6,423 bases of DNA, from contig JABDRH010000392.1 in the NCBI GenBank assembly GCA_013041835.1, positions 1 to 6,423 of the forward strand, in the 5' to 3' direction. Each line of letters starts with the position of its first letter. Within the stretch, counting starts at the first letter, position 1. Both the position numbers and the translations under genes were made by a program. This document shows positions 1 through 6,423 of this stretch, piece by piece. The notes under the pieces were generated by a model. That model made no database searches. It was not told the origin of the DNA and worked only from the letters and a program-made list of their open reading frames with translations. Origin of the DNA: Desulfatitalea sp. (GTDB taxonomy: Bacteria > Desulfobacterota > Desulfobacteria > Desulfobacterales > Desulfosarcinaceae).

Positions 1-315
1 GTCATAATCACATCGGACAACCCGCGCACCGAAGCACCGGAGAAGATCATCGGGCAGATCGAAACCGGGGTGCAAGCGCAGGGCTATCGTTGTCTTGAAA
101 CTGGGGAGGCAGCGGCAGGAAATGACACACCGGGTTACCTGGTGGAACCTGACCGGCGCAAGGCCATCGCCTTAGGCATCCGAACCGCGCTTGCTGGTGA
201 TACTGTTCTCATCGCCGGCAAGGGGCACGAAACATACCAGATCATAGGAGAGCGCAAAGTTACTTTTGACGACCGCCGGGAAACACGGGCGGCATTGGAC
301 TTGGTGAACGGTTGA
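1..315 (+). CDS. murE: UDP-N-acetylmuramoyl-L-alanyl-D-glutamate--2,6-diaminopimelate ligase, C-terminal fragment (5' end outside window)
   Basis: The frame is open from base 1 to a TGA at 313-315 and gives the last 104 residues of a Mur ligase. MurE is the cytoplasmic ATP-dependent ligase that adds the third stem-peptide residue to UDP-MurNAc-L-Ala-D-Glu. Visible in the fragment are TSDNPR (residues 4-9) and GKGHETYQ (73-80), followed by FDDR (89-92). The DNPR arginine and the GHE glutamate are the family's diaminopimelate contacts, and DNPR separates mDAP-adding from lysine-adding enzymes, so the substrate is inferred to be meso-diaminopimelate. Family members are about 490-510 residues, so roughly 390 residues, including the P-loop, lie to the left. 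The GTG at 70 is internal and not a start, because the homology continues upstream of it. murF follows after 43 nt on the same strand, as expected in a dcw operon. Confidence 0.96.
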   Translation, partial: VIITSDNPRTEAPEKIIGQIETGVQAQGYRCLETGEAAAGNDTPGYLVEPDRRKAIALGIRTALAGDTVLIAGKGHETYQIIGERKVTFDDRRETRAALDLVNG

Positions 316-358
316 TCGGTGACCCATTCATCGACACGGCCGAAGGTGCAGCAAACAT

Positions 359-1753
359 ATGCAGTGGACCATTGATGACATAGTAAAAGCCACCAACGGA
401 CGATTGTGCTACGGGGCGCAGGGGGCGCGCTTCAACGGTGTGGGAATTGATTCGCGAACCATCGATGGCGATCATTTATTCGTGGCCATTTGCGGAGAAA
501 CCCACGATGGGCACAGCTTCATCGGTCAGGTGGTCGGCCGGGGCGTCAAGGGCCTTGTCGTCAGACGTGCGCCATCGGTCCCGCTGAATCATGACCGCTG
601 GCGCGACATGGGGGCGGCCTGCATCGAGGTGGAGAACACCACCGGTGCCCTAGGCGGCCTGGCGCGATACCAACGCGACCGATGCGACATTCCCGTGGTG
701 GCCATCACCGGCTCCAACGGCAAAACCACGACCCGGCAAATGACGGCGGCCGTCATTGCCCAAAAATACACTGTCCTGTCAACCCATGGGAATTTGAACA
801 ACGAGATCGGCCTGCCGTTGACCCTGTTCCGCCTCACCGCCGACCACGAAGCCGCCGTTTTAGAGCTGGGCATGAACCATCCGGGCGAAATGACGCGCCT
901 GGGCCACATCTGCCGGCCCACCCTGGGCATGATCACCAATGTGGCGCCGGCGCACCTGGAATTTCTCGGTTCGCTGGAAGGCGTGACCCGGGCCAAAGGC
1001 GAATTGATCTCCCAGGTCGACCCTGCCGGGGCGATCGTGCTCAACCTGGACGACCCCCATGTGGCCGCCCTTGCCCGCGCCTGCGACCACCGGATTCTTT
1101 TTTTCGGTATGGGCGAAGGTGCCCAGGTGCGCGCCCGGGACATAGTGCCACACAAGGACGGCATCGGATTTGAGCTGGTGACACCCGATGGCCGGGTGCC
1201 GGTCACGCTGCCGACCCACGGCTGCTTTATGGTGGCCAACGCCTTGGCGGCGGCGGCAGCCGGGCACCTGCTTGGATTGTCGCCCGAATGCATCAAGACC
1301 GGCTTGGAGACCTTCACACCGGAGAAAGGGCGCTTGCATGTCCGACCTGCCCCCGGCGGTGTGCATATGATCGACGACACGTACAATGCCAATCCAGCCT
1401 CCATGACTGCCGCCCTGGAAACCTTAACCGCCTTGCGCGGTAAGGCCGCCGCCATTGTGGCGTTGGGCGACATGCTGGAGCTGGGTGAACAATCCGCAGC
1501 CCTGCACCGGCAGATAGGCCGGCAGGCGGCAGCGGCAAACATCAGTCGGCTTTACGCCCATGGCCAATTCGCCGAGGATGTCTGCCAAGGCGCCCGGTCA
1601 GCCGGTATGCCGGCGGACACCCTCTTTGCCGGGGAAAAAGCAGCCATCGCCGCCGATATCATCCGGTACCTGGCACCAGGTACGTGGGTGATGGTGAAAG
1701 GCTCACGGGGCATGGCCATGGAATCCGTGGTGCAAGCCATCATGGAACGGTAA
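359..1753 (+). CDS. murF: UDP-N-acetylmuramoyl-tripeptide--D-alanyl-D-alanine ligase
   Basis: MurF is the cytoplasmic ligase that joins D-Ala-D-Ala to UDP-MurNAc-tripeptide, completing the pentapeptide with ATP. The 464-residue product has the usual length and all three Mur-ligase domains. The N-terminal domain holds GVGIDSRTI (27-35) and LFVAICGE (40-47). The central ATPase domain holds the P-loop TGSNGKTTT (117-125), NLNNEIGLPLT (145-155), ELGMNHPGEM (169-178) and ITNVAPAHLEFLGS (192-205). The C-terminal domain holds DDTYNANPASM (339-349), LGDMLELG (369-376) and VKGSRGMAME (446-455). The start is ATG 359: an in-frame TGA at 320-322 blocks any longer form, an AAGGTG at 343-348 is a weak ribosome site 10 nt upstream, and MQWTIDDIVKATNG matches typical MurF N-termini. 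The gene stands 43 nt after murE and 83 nt before mraY. Nothing essential appears to be missing. Confidence 0.97.
   Translation: MQWTIDDIVKATNGRLCYGAQGARFNGVGIDSRTIDGDHLFVAICGETHDGHSFIGQVVGRGVKGLVVRRAPSVPLNHDRWRDMGAACIEVENTTGALGGLARYQRDRCDIPVVAITGSNGKTTTRQMTAAVIAQKYTVLSTHGNLNNEIGLPLTLFRLTADHEAAVLELGMNHPGEMTRLGHICRPTLGMITNVAPAHLEFLGSLEGVTRAKGELISQVDPAGAIVLNLDDPHVAALARACDHRILFFGMGEGAQVRARDIVPHKDGIGFELVTPDGRVPVTLPTHGCFMVANALAAAAAGHLLGLSPECIKTGLETFTPEKGRLHVRPAPGGVHMIDDTYNANPASMTAALETLTALRGKAAAIVALGDMLELGEQSAALHRQIGRQAAAANISRLYAHGQFAEDVCQGARSAGMPADTLFAGEKAAIAADIIRYLAPGTWVMVKGSRGMAMESVVQAIMER
1666..1683. repeat. Perfect short inverted repeat inside murF
   Basis: Arms GTACCTGG (1666-1673) and CCAGGTAC (1676-1683) are exact reverse complements separated by CA. 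As RNA this could fold as a 7-bp stem with a GCAC tetraloop. It lies in codons 436-442 of murF (RYLAPGT), about 70 nt before the stop, and no T-tract follows it, so it is not an intrinsic terminator. Some such dyads are expected by chance in 6 kb, so a function is not claimed. Confidence 0.5.
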
Positions 1754-1836
1754 GCACCTTATTATAGGCGCCGGAACCACCGACAACCATAAGGGGCGCA
1801 AAGAGAAAAAAACCTATTAAAGCAAAAAGGCCTACA

Positions 1837-2916
1837 ATGATCTACCACCTCCTTTACCCGCTGCACACTTCGATTTCGGCCTTCAATGTGTTCCGGTACA
1901 TCACCTTCCGGAGCATCTATGCAATATTGACTTCATTTTTGATCTGCTTTGTCCTGGGCCCCTGGGTTATCGGCAAGCTACGCCAACTGCAGGTGGGCCA
2001 GTTTATTCGCGAAGAGGGACCTCAGACCCATCAACAAAAGGCCGGAACCCCCACCATGGGGGGCACCCTCATCTTGTTTGCCGTGGCCGTCTCCACACTG
2101 CTATGGGCCGATCTGACCAATTTCTTCGTATGGATCGTTCTATTGGTGTTGATAGGATTCGGCATGATCGGATTTGTGGACGACTACCTGATGCTCATCA
2201 AAAAGCGCAGCAAAGGTCTCAGCGGCCGCGGCAAACTGATCTGGCAAACGTTACTGGCCGGCGTCGCCGGCCTTCTGGTGGTGAATCATCCAGGATTCGA
2301 CACCCAGGTGACCATACCGTTTATCAAGTTTTTCACCCCTGACCTGGGGTGGGCCTACATCTTGTTCGCCGTCTTCGTCATCGTGGGCGCTTCCAATGCC
2401 GTCAACTTGACCGACGGCCTGGACGGTCTGGCCATCGGTCCGGTGACCATCGCCGCGGCCACCTATATGGTGTTCGCCTATGTCGCCGGCAACATTAAAA
2501 TATCCGATTATCTGCAGATCAACTTTGTCTCTGGTTGCGGCGAGGTAACCATCTTCTGTGGAGCCATGATCGGTGCCGGATTGGGATTTCTATGGTTCAA
2601 CACCTATCCGGCCCAGGTTTTTATGGGAGATGTGGGCTCCCTCTCCCTGGGCGCCAGCCTGGGGGCAGTGGCGGTGATCACCAAACAAGAACTTCTCCTG
2701 GCTTTGGTGGGCGGTCTCTTTGTCATGGAGGCGTTGTCGGTCATTTTCCAGGTCGGTTTTTTCAAGGTGAGCAATGGCAAGCGCATTTTCCGCATGGCAC
2801 CCCTGCATCACCATTTTGAACTCAAAGGATGGCCCGAACCCAAGGTCATTGTGCGATTCTGGATCATTGCCATCGCACTGGCCTTGATCAGCATGAGCAC
2901 CCTAAAATTGCGGTAG
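1837..2916 (+). CDS. mraY: Phospho-N-acetylmuramoyl-pentapeptide-transferase (lipid I synthase)
   Basis: MraY is the integral inner-membrane enzyme that transfers phospho-MurNAc-pentapeptide from UDP to undecaprenyl phosphate, forming lipid I. The 359-residue product has family length and about ten hydrophobic segments. Motifs in order are GTPTMGG (70-76), [11 protein letters not shown] (113-123) with the metal-site pair Asp115-Asp116, [13 protein letters not shown] (187-199), [16 protein letters not shown] (254-269) with catalytic-site Asp265, and [14 protein letters not shown] (321-334) with the His324-326 loop. The Asp115/116 and His324-326 numbers equal those I recall for E. coli MraY, so there is little indel history. 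The start is ATG 1837, preceded by AAGG at 1827-1830 with a 6-nt spacer, and the N-terminus ending in [12 protein letters not shown] is typical. The upstream 83-nt gap is the longest in the window. murD follows 5 nt after the TAG stop. Confidence 0.98.
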   Translation: MIYHLLYPLHTSISAFNVFRYITFRSIYAILTSFLICFVLGPWVIGKLRQLQVGQFIREEGPQTHQQKAGTPTMGGTLILFAVAVSTLLWADLTNFFVWIVLLVLIGFGMIGFVDDYLMLIKKRSKGLSGRGKLIWQTLLAGVAGLLVVNHPGFDTQVTIPFIKFFTPDLGWAYILFAVFVIVGASNAVNLTDGLDGLAIGPVTIAAATYMVFAYVAGNIKISDYLQINFVSGCGEVTIFCGAMIGAGLGFLWFNTYPAQVFMGDVGSLSLGASLGAVAVITKQELLLALVGGLFVMEALSVIFQVGFFKVSNGKRIFRMAPLHHHFELKGWPEPKVIVRFWIIAIALALISMSTLKLR

Positions 2917-2918
2917 GA
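2915..2918 (+). promoter_or_regulatory. murD ribosome-binding site overlapping the mraY stop codon
   Basis: AGGA at 2915-2918 shares its first two bases with the mraY TAG stop (2914-2916) and is the only Shine-Dalgarno-like stretch close to the murD ATG at 2922. The 3-nt spacer is shorter than the usual 5-9 nt, which suggests that murD translation depends partly on ribosomes finishing mraY. This is a weak site and the coupling is inferred. Confidence 0.45.
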
Positions 2919-2921
2919 ATC

Positions 2922-4292
2922 ATGACGCTGGACGGTCAACATGTGGTGGTGGTCGGTCTGGCCCGTTCGGGATTGGCCGTGGCCTGCTTTTTAAAGCGCC
3001 ACGGGGCCCGGGTAACGGTGACCGACCGCAGCGGCGAGCAGGCGCTGGGCCCCTTTATCGCGCAGGCACGCCGGCTGGATGTCGCCCTGGAACTGGGCGG
3101 TCATCGCGACGAAACCATGCTGGCCGCCGATCTGATCGTGGTCAGCCCGGGCGTGCCCCACACCATCGCTCCCCTGGCCCTGGCCCGCACCCAGGGCATT
3201 GCGGTGGTCGGCGAGGTCGAACTGGCCGCCCGCTTTATTCAACGACCCATCCTGGCGATCAGCGGCACCAACGGTAAAACCACCACCACTGAATTGCTGG
3301 GACGCATGCTGACCCAAGCGGATATGCGGGTCTTTGTGGGCGGGAACATCGGCACCCCGTTGGTCGAGATTGCCGGCCAGGATGCGCATTTGGATGCCAT
3401 CGTGGCCGAGATCAGCAGTTTTCAATTGGACACCATCGATCGGTTCGCCCCCCATGTGGCCGTGCTGCTCAATATTTCGCCCGACCACCTCGATCGCTAC
3501 CCGTCCGAGGCGGCCTATGCCGCGTCCAAGGGCCGCCTGTTTGAAAACCAGGGCGACAGGGATATTGCAGTATGCAACGGCAACGACTCCCGGGTTCAGG
3601 CGCAGTGCCGCACCATCGGCAGCCGGTTGTACAATTTCTATAGCCACACGTCCCGAAAAGGAACCAGTGGCTTTCCGGGGGCCATGATCACACCCCACCA
3701 AATAACCGCGCGAATACCCGGCGTCACCGAGGCGGCCATTGATACAACGCACAGTCCGCTCATCGGCCCCCACAACCGGGAGAATATAGCCGCCGCCACA
3801 CTGGCCGCCCTTTCGGTGGGCGCGCCGCCGGCAGCCATTCAAAAGACGGTGGACACATTCAAGGCCTTGCCCCATCGTCTTGAGCCTGTGGGCACGGTGG
3901 CCGGCATCCATTTTGTCAACGACTCCAAAGCCACCAACGTGGATGCGGTGGTGCGCGCCCTGGAGTGCTTTGACGGGCCGGTCGTATTGATCATGGGCGG
4001 CCGCAATAAAGGATGCGATTTCAGCCCGCTGCACAGCCCCACGCAAAGTCGGGTACGAAAATTGATCGTTATCGGCGAGGCCAAGGAGAAGATTCTGCAC
4101 GCCCTGCAAACGGCGCCCTCCCATGGCACCGACAGCGCGACCGACCTGACCGCTGCCGTGCGGCAAGCATTTGATGCCGCCCGGCCGGGAGATACGGTGT
4201 TGCTCTCGCCGGCTTGTGCCAGTTTCGATATGTTCACCAGCTATACCGAGCGGGGTGACACGTTCCGCCGCGCGGTGGAGGCACTGGCATGA
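2922..4292 (+). CDS. murD: UDP-N-acetylmuramoyl-L-alanine--D-glutamate ligase
   Basis: MurD is the cytoplasmic ATP-dependent ligase that adds D-glutamate to UDP-MurNAc-L-Ala, the second stem residue. From ATG 2922 the product is 456 residues, close to the usual 440-455. The N-terminal Rossmann-like domain starts at once with VVVVGLARSG (8-17) and includes VVSPGVP (73-79). The ATPase domain has the P-loop SGTNGKTTT (114-122), EISSFQLD (163-170), NISPDHLDRY (184-193), SKGRLF (202-207) whose Lys203 fits the carbamylated lysine, and GPHNRENIAAA (282-292). The C-terminal domain has LPHRLE (316-321), NDSKATN (333-339), GGRNKG (359-364) and LSPACASFDMF (428-438). The frame could open 31 codons earlier at ATG 2829, but that stretch lies inside the conserved end of mraY and resembles no MurD, so it is rejected. 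The stop overlaps the ftsW start (ATGA). Confidence 0.97.
   Translation: MTLDGQHVVVVGLARSGLAVACFLKRHGARVTVTDRSGEQALGPFIAQARRLDVALELGGHRDETMLAADLIVVSPGVPHTIAPLALARTQGIAVVGEVELAARFIQRPILAISGTNGKTTTTELLGRMLTQADMRVFVGGNIGTPLVEIAGQDAHLDAIVAEISSFQLDTIDRFAPHVAVLLNISPDHLDRYPSEAAYAASKGRLFENQGDRDIAVCNGNDSRVQAQCRTIGSRLYNFYSHTSRKGTSGFPGAMITPHQITARIPGVTEAAIDTTHSPLIGPHNRENIAAATLAALSVGAPPAAIQKTVDTFKALPHRLEPVGTVAGIHFVNDSKATNVDAVVRALECFDGPVVLIMGGRNKGCDFSPLHSPTQSRVRKLIVIGEAKEKILHALQTAPSHGTDSATDLTAAVRQAFDAARPGDTVLLSPACASFDMFTSYTERGDTFRRAVEALA
4277..4281 (+). promoter_or_regulatory. Strong ribosome-binding site for ftsW inside murD
   Basis: GGAGG at 4277-4281 is a full core Shine-Dalgarno sequence 7 nt before the ftsW ATG at 4289. 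It lies in the last codons of murD and supports this start for ftsW. Confidence 0.8.
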
Positions 4293-5413
4293 CGCGCGCC
4301 CCATCCAAAACGGCCGCACCCGCCCATTACGATGTGCAACTGCTCTTTGCTGTCCTCTTTTTAGTGGGCATCGGCATTGTCATGGTTTACAGCGCCAGCT
4401 CGGCCGTGGCCATGAAGAAGTTCGGCAGCGACACTTTCTTCCTGAAACGCCAGGCCCTCTTCTCGGGATTGGGGATCGTGGCCCTGGTGTTGTTCAGCCA
4501 CTTGCCCTTCAGGCTTTACCGCGCACTGACCTATCCCATTTTATTCCTGGCGCTGGCGCTGCTTCTGGCCGTGCATGTGCCCGGTTTGGGGGTGTCGGCC
4601 GGCGGCTCATTGCGCTGGCTGCGATTCGGGTCTGTCAACTTCCAACCGGTGGAAGCAGCCCGGCTGGCGATGATCACCTACCTGGCATATTCCTTGAGCA
4701 AAAAGCAGGAATTGCTGTCCGACTTCAGCATCGGATTCATCCCCCATGTGTTGATCCTGCTCATCTTCAGCGTGCCGCTGATGCTGCAGCCCGATTTCGG
4801 TTCGGTGGTCATTTTCGCCGCGCTCACTTGGTTGATGATGTTCGTTGCCGGGGTTCCGACGCGACATCTGATGACCGCTCTGTTGGTAATCCTGCCGGCC
4901 ACCTACATGCTAATGGTCAATGCCACCTACCGGTTGAAGCGGCTGATCAGCTTTCTTGATCCGTGGGACTATCCGGCCAAGGAAGGCTACCAGATCATCC
5001 ACGCCTTGATGGCTTTCGGCACCGGCGGCTTGTGGGGCACCGGCATCGGCAAAGGCTACCAGAAGCTCTTTTATCTGCCCGAGCCGCATACCGATTTTAT
5101 TTTTGCCGTCATCGGTGAGGAGTTGGGCTTCTGGGGCGTGATGCTCATCCTGGGTCTGTATGCCGTGCTGCTGTGGCGCGGCATCCGCATCGCCGCGAGC
5201 TGCAGCGATACGTTCGGCATGTTGATGGCTGCCGGCATCACCTTTGCCCTTGCCTTGCAGTTTTCCATCAACATGGGCGTATGTTTGGGACTTTTGCCGA
5301 CAAAGGGATTGACCCTGCCATTTTTAAGCTACGGCGGCTCGTCGCTGCTGATCAACATGGCTGCGGTGGGCATTTTGATGAATGTGGGAGCACATCATGC
5401 CAAGCGTGCGTAA
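4289..5413 (+). CDS. ftsW: Septal peptidoglycan glycosyltransferase FtsW (SEDS family)
   Basis: FtsW is the polytopic inner-membrane SEDS polymerase that builds septal glycan from lipid II together with its class B PBP partner, FtsI. The 374-residue product shows about ten hydrophobic segments and the family motifs: MVYSASSAVA (32-41), GGSLRWLRFG (105-114), FQPVEAARL (118-126; the family usually has QPSE), QPDFGS (167-172), FLDPWDYPAKEGYQ (222-235), GTGGLWGTGIGKGYQK (244-259), LPEPHTDFIFAVIGEELGF (263-281) and LPTKGLTLPFLSYGGSSL (336-353). Asp269 in HTDF matches the catalytic aspartate of SEDS enzymes. The motifs alone would also allow RodA or SpoVE; placement between murD and murG decides for FtsW. 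The start at ATG 4289 overlaps the murD stop by 4 nt and has a GGAGG site. The short N-terminal tail (about 16 residues) is lost relative to the longer E. coli tail, which is common outside enterics. Confidence 0.95.
   Translation: MTRAPSKTAAPAHYDVQLLFAVLFLVGIGIVMVYSASSAVAMKKFGSDTFFLKRQALFSGLGIVALVLFSHLPFRLYRALTYPILFLALALLLAVHVPGLGVSAGGSLRWLRFGSVNFQPVEAARLAMITYLAYSLSKKQELLSDFSIGFIPHVLILLIFSVPLMLQPDFGSVVIFAALTWLMMFVAGVPTRHLMTALLVILPATYMLMVNATYRLKRLISFLDPWDYPAKEGYQIIHALMAFGTGGLWGTGIGKGYQKLFYLPEPHTDFIFAVIGEELGFWGVMLILGLYAVLLWRGIRIAASCSDTFGMLMAAGITFALALQFSINMGVCLGLLPTKGLTLPFLSYGGSSLLINMAAVGILMNVGAHHAKRA
5386..5390 (+). promoter_or_regulatory. Ribosome-binding site for murG inside ftsW
   Basis: GGGAG at 5386-5390 stands 6 nt before the ATG at 5397. 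Its ideal spacing favours ATG 5397 over the in-frame GTG at 5406, even though this start lies 17 nt inside ftsW. Confidence 0.7.
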
Positions 5414-6423
5414 ACCATCGATAGAAACGCACAGTCATCGCCTGGTGGTGGCCGGCGGCGGCACGGGCGGGCATCTTTTCCCCGGCATCGCCCTGGCGCA
5501 GGCGTTTATGGCCAGAAGGCTGGGCAACCAAGTACTGTTCATCAATGCCGGCCGGTATCTGGACGTGACGGTATTACAGCAATCGGCATGGCCTTATGCC
5601 ACCATCCCCATCGAAGGCATTAAAGGACGCGGCATGTTCAACCAACTCAAAACGGTTGGCATGATACCCCGCTCCATTTGGCGCGCGGCAAGCATTCTCA
5701 AATCCTTCTCACCTCACGTGGTGTTGGGAGTAGGCGGTTACTCGGCCGGACCCGTGGTGGTGGCGGCCTGGTGCATGGGCATCCCTACCGTGCTGCACGA
5801 ACAGAACCGGCTGCCGGGCATGACCAATCGACTGCTACACCGCATCGTCAAGCGCATCTACCTGACCTTTGCCGACGACGCCCGCCGCTTCGACACCAGC
5901 AAGACCCTGGTGGCCGGCAACCCGGTGCGTGATGAATTTCTGATCCTGGGTGATCAACACCTCGTCCGCGATGACCCGAACCGGTTCAACCTCTTGATAT
6001 TGGGCGGCAGTCAGGGCGCCCGCGCCATTAACCAGGCCGTGATGGATGCCATCCCCAGACTGGCGCAACTTACTGGCTTGAAGGTGGTCCATCAGACCGG
6101 CGCCCAGGATGAAGCCGCCGTGGCCCAGGCATATAAAGCGGGGGGCATCACGGCCACCGCCCAGCGCTTTTTCAAGAACATCGCAACACATTATCAGCAA
6201 GCGGATTTGATCATTGCCAGAGCCGGTGCAACTACCGTGGCCGAAATCACCGTTGTGGGCCGTGCGGCCATTTTCGTGCCTTATCCCCACGCCGCCGACG
6301 ACCATCAGACCAGCAATGCCCAAGCACTGGTGGCGGCCGGCGCCGCGGAAATGATAATTCAGTCCGAATTGAACGGTCCGCTGCTCGGCGCCACCATCGC
6401 GCACCACATGCGCCACCGTGAGC
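5397..6423 (+). CDS. murG: UDP-GlcNAc:undecaprenyl-PP-MurNAc-pentapeptide GlcNAc transferase (lipid II synthase), 3' end outside window
   Basis: MurG is the GT28-family, membrane-associated glycosyltransferase on the cytoplasmic face that adds GlcNAc to lipid I to form lipid II. The frame is open from ATG 5397 to the window edge, giving 342 complete codons and no stop; with a family length near 355-365, about 15-25 residues are missing. The acceptor-side domain has AGGGTGGHLFPGIALA (19-34) with His26, GVGGYSAGP (111-119) and HEQNRLPGMTN (134-144). The donor-side domain has GNPVR (174-178), LGGSQGAR (202-209), HQTG (232-235), ADLIIARAGATTVAEI (269-284) and PYPHAADDHQTSNAQ (295-309). Glu283 fits the residue that holds the UDP-GlcNAc ribose. 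A polar stretch of about 14 residues precedes the first strand, slightly longer than in E. coli. The start overlaps ftsW by 17 nt. murC would be the usual next gene. Confidence 0.96.
   Translation, partial: MPSVRKPSIETHSHRLVVAGGGTGGHLFPGIALAQAFMARRLGNQVLFINAGRYLDVTVLQQSAWPYATIPIEGIKGRGMFNQLKTVGMIPRSIWRAASILKSFSPHVVLGVGGYSAGPVVVAAWCMGIPTVLHEQNRLPGMTNRLLHRIVKRIYLTFADDARRFDTSKTLVAGNPVRDEFLILGDQHLVRDDPNRFNLLILGGSQGARAINQAVMDAIPRLAQLTGLKVVHQTGAQDEAAVAQAYKAGGITATAQRFFKNIATHYQQADLIIARAGATTVAEITVVGRAAIFVPYPHAADDHQTSNAQALVAAGAAEMIIQSELNGPLLGATIAHHMRHRE

Larger units (their letters stand above)
1..6423 (+). other. Segment of the dcw (division and cell wall) operon
   Basis: Six co-directional genes of one pathway follow each other with gaps of 43, 83, 5, -4 and -17 nt. 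I see no convincing intrinsic terminator or strong promoter between them, so co-transcription from a promoter left of the window is the simplest reading. The order matches proteobacterial dcw clusters, in which mraZ, rsmH, ftsL and ftsI usually lie upstream, and murC with further murB/ddl and ftsQ-ftsA-ftsZ genes downstream. Those flanking genes are expectations and are not seen here. Confidence 0.85.

Noticed and set aside
589..1542. A 317-codon minus-strand open frame opposite murF
   Set aside because: It is a shadow of murF with low-complexity Ala/Ser/Arg/Pro composition and no domain signal.
1767..1799. Possible terminator between murF and mraY (GCGCC pairing with GGCGC)
   Set aside because: The stem is only 5 bp with a loop of more than 20 nt, and it is followed by A-rich rather than T-rich sequence, so it is not an intrinsic terminator on the + strand.
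2991..4319. A 442-codon open frame on the minus strand opposite murD
   Set aside because: It lies almost wholly antisense to a motif-complete murD. Its translation is Gly/His/Arg/Gln-rich with no recognisable domain. Long antisense frames are expected where third positions are G/C-rich.
4940..4953. Small palindrome GCTGATCAGC in ftsW
   Set aside because: It is 10 bp, does not extend further, and occurs within conserved coding sequence; such sites are common by chance.
4171..4959. A 262-codon plus-strand frame across the murD-ftsW junction
   Set aside because: It is out of frame with both genes, Arg/Pro/His-rich, and overlaps the conserved end of MurD and the first half of FtsW.
6216..6248. 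MurG reads ARAGA where many family members have SRAGA or CRAGA
   Set aside because: The first position of this motif is variable in the family; the following Arg, Gly and downstream Glu283 are retained, so no loss of function is implied.
5835..6416. A 193-codon minus-strand open frame opposite murG
   Set aside because: It is antisense to conserved MurG motifs (GGSQGA, HQTG, PYPHAADDHQ), and its own product matches nothing I recognise.

Overview
The window is an ordinary, intact stretch of a bacterial dcw (division and cell wall) cluster. All genes are on the + strand in the order murE (3' end only), murF, mraY, murD, ftsW, murG (5' part only). Every open frame carries the full set of family motifs. 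I found no frameshift, mobile element, RNA gene, CRISPR array or unrelated gene.

Organism: the order murE-murF-mraY-murD-ftsW-murG is the proteobacterial-type arrangement; Bacillus-type clusters lack murF here and carry spoVE. The MurE fragment has the DNPR motif typical of enzymes that add meso-diaminopimelate, so the peptidoglycan is probably of the mDAP type. MraY resembles the E. coli protein over its whole length and shares the numbering of several catalytic residues. G+C is roughly in the high fifties by eye, with a G/C bias at third codon positions. Together with the flavour of the FtsW and MurG motifs, this suggests a Gram-negative of deltaproteobacterial type (Desulfobacterota). That placement is an inference from memory, not a search result.

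Layout: 1-315 is the C-terminal domain of MurE. After a 43-nt gap, murF occupies 359-1753. An 83-nt A-rich gap, the largest in the window, precedes mraY (1837-2916). From there the genes pack ever more tightly: murD starts 5 nt after mraY, ftsW overlaps murD by 4 nt (ATGA), and murG overlaps ftsW by 17 nt. murG runs off the right edge, probably about 15-25 codons before its stop.

Function: MurD (D-Glu), MurE (mDAP) and MurF (D-Ala-D-Ala) build the UDP-MurNAc-pentapeptide in the cytoplasm. MraY moves phospho-MurNAc-pentapeptide onto undecaprenyl phosphate to give lipid I. MurG adds GlcNAc to give lipid II, and FtsW polymerises lipid II at the septum. The segment therefore covers the route from UDP-MurNAc-L-Ala to septal glycan, and the close spacing suggests co-transcription and translational coupling.

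Novelty: I see no undescribed system. The findings are small-scale points (a short perfect dyad in murF, an unusual murD start context, a repeated GYQ segment in FtsW, the mraY leader) and are scored low.
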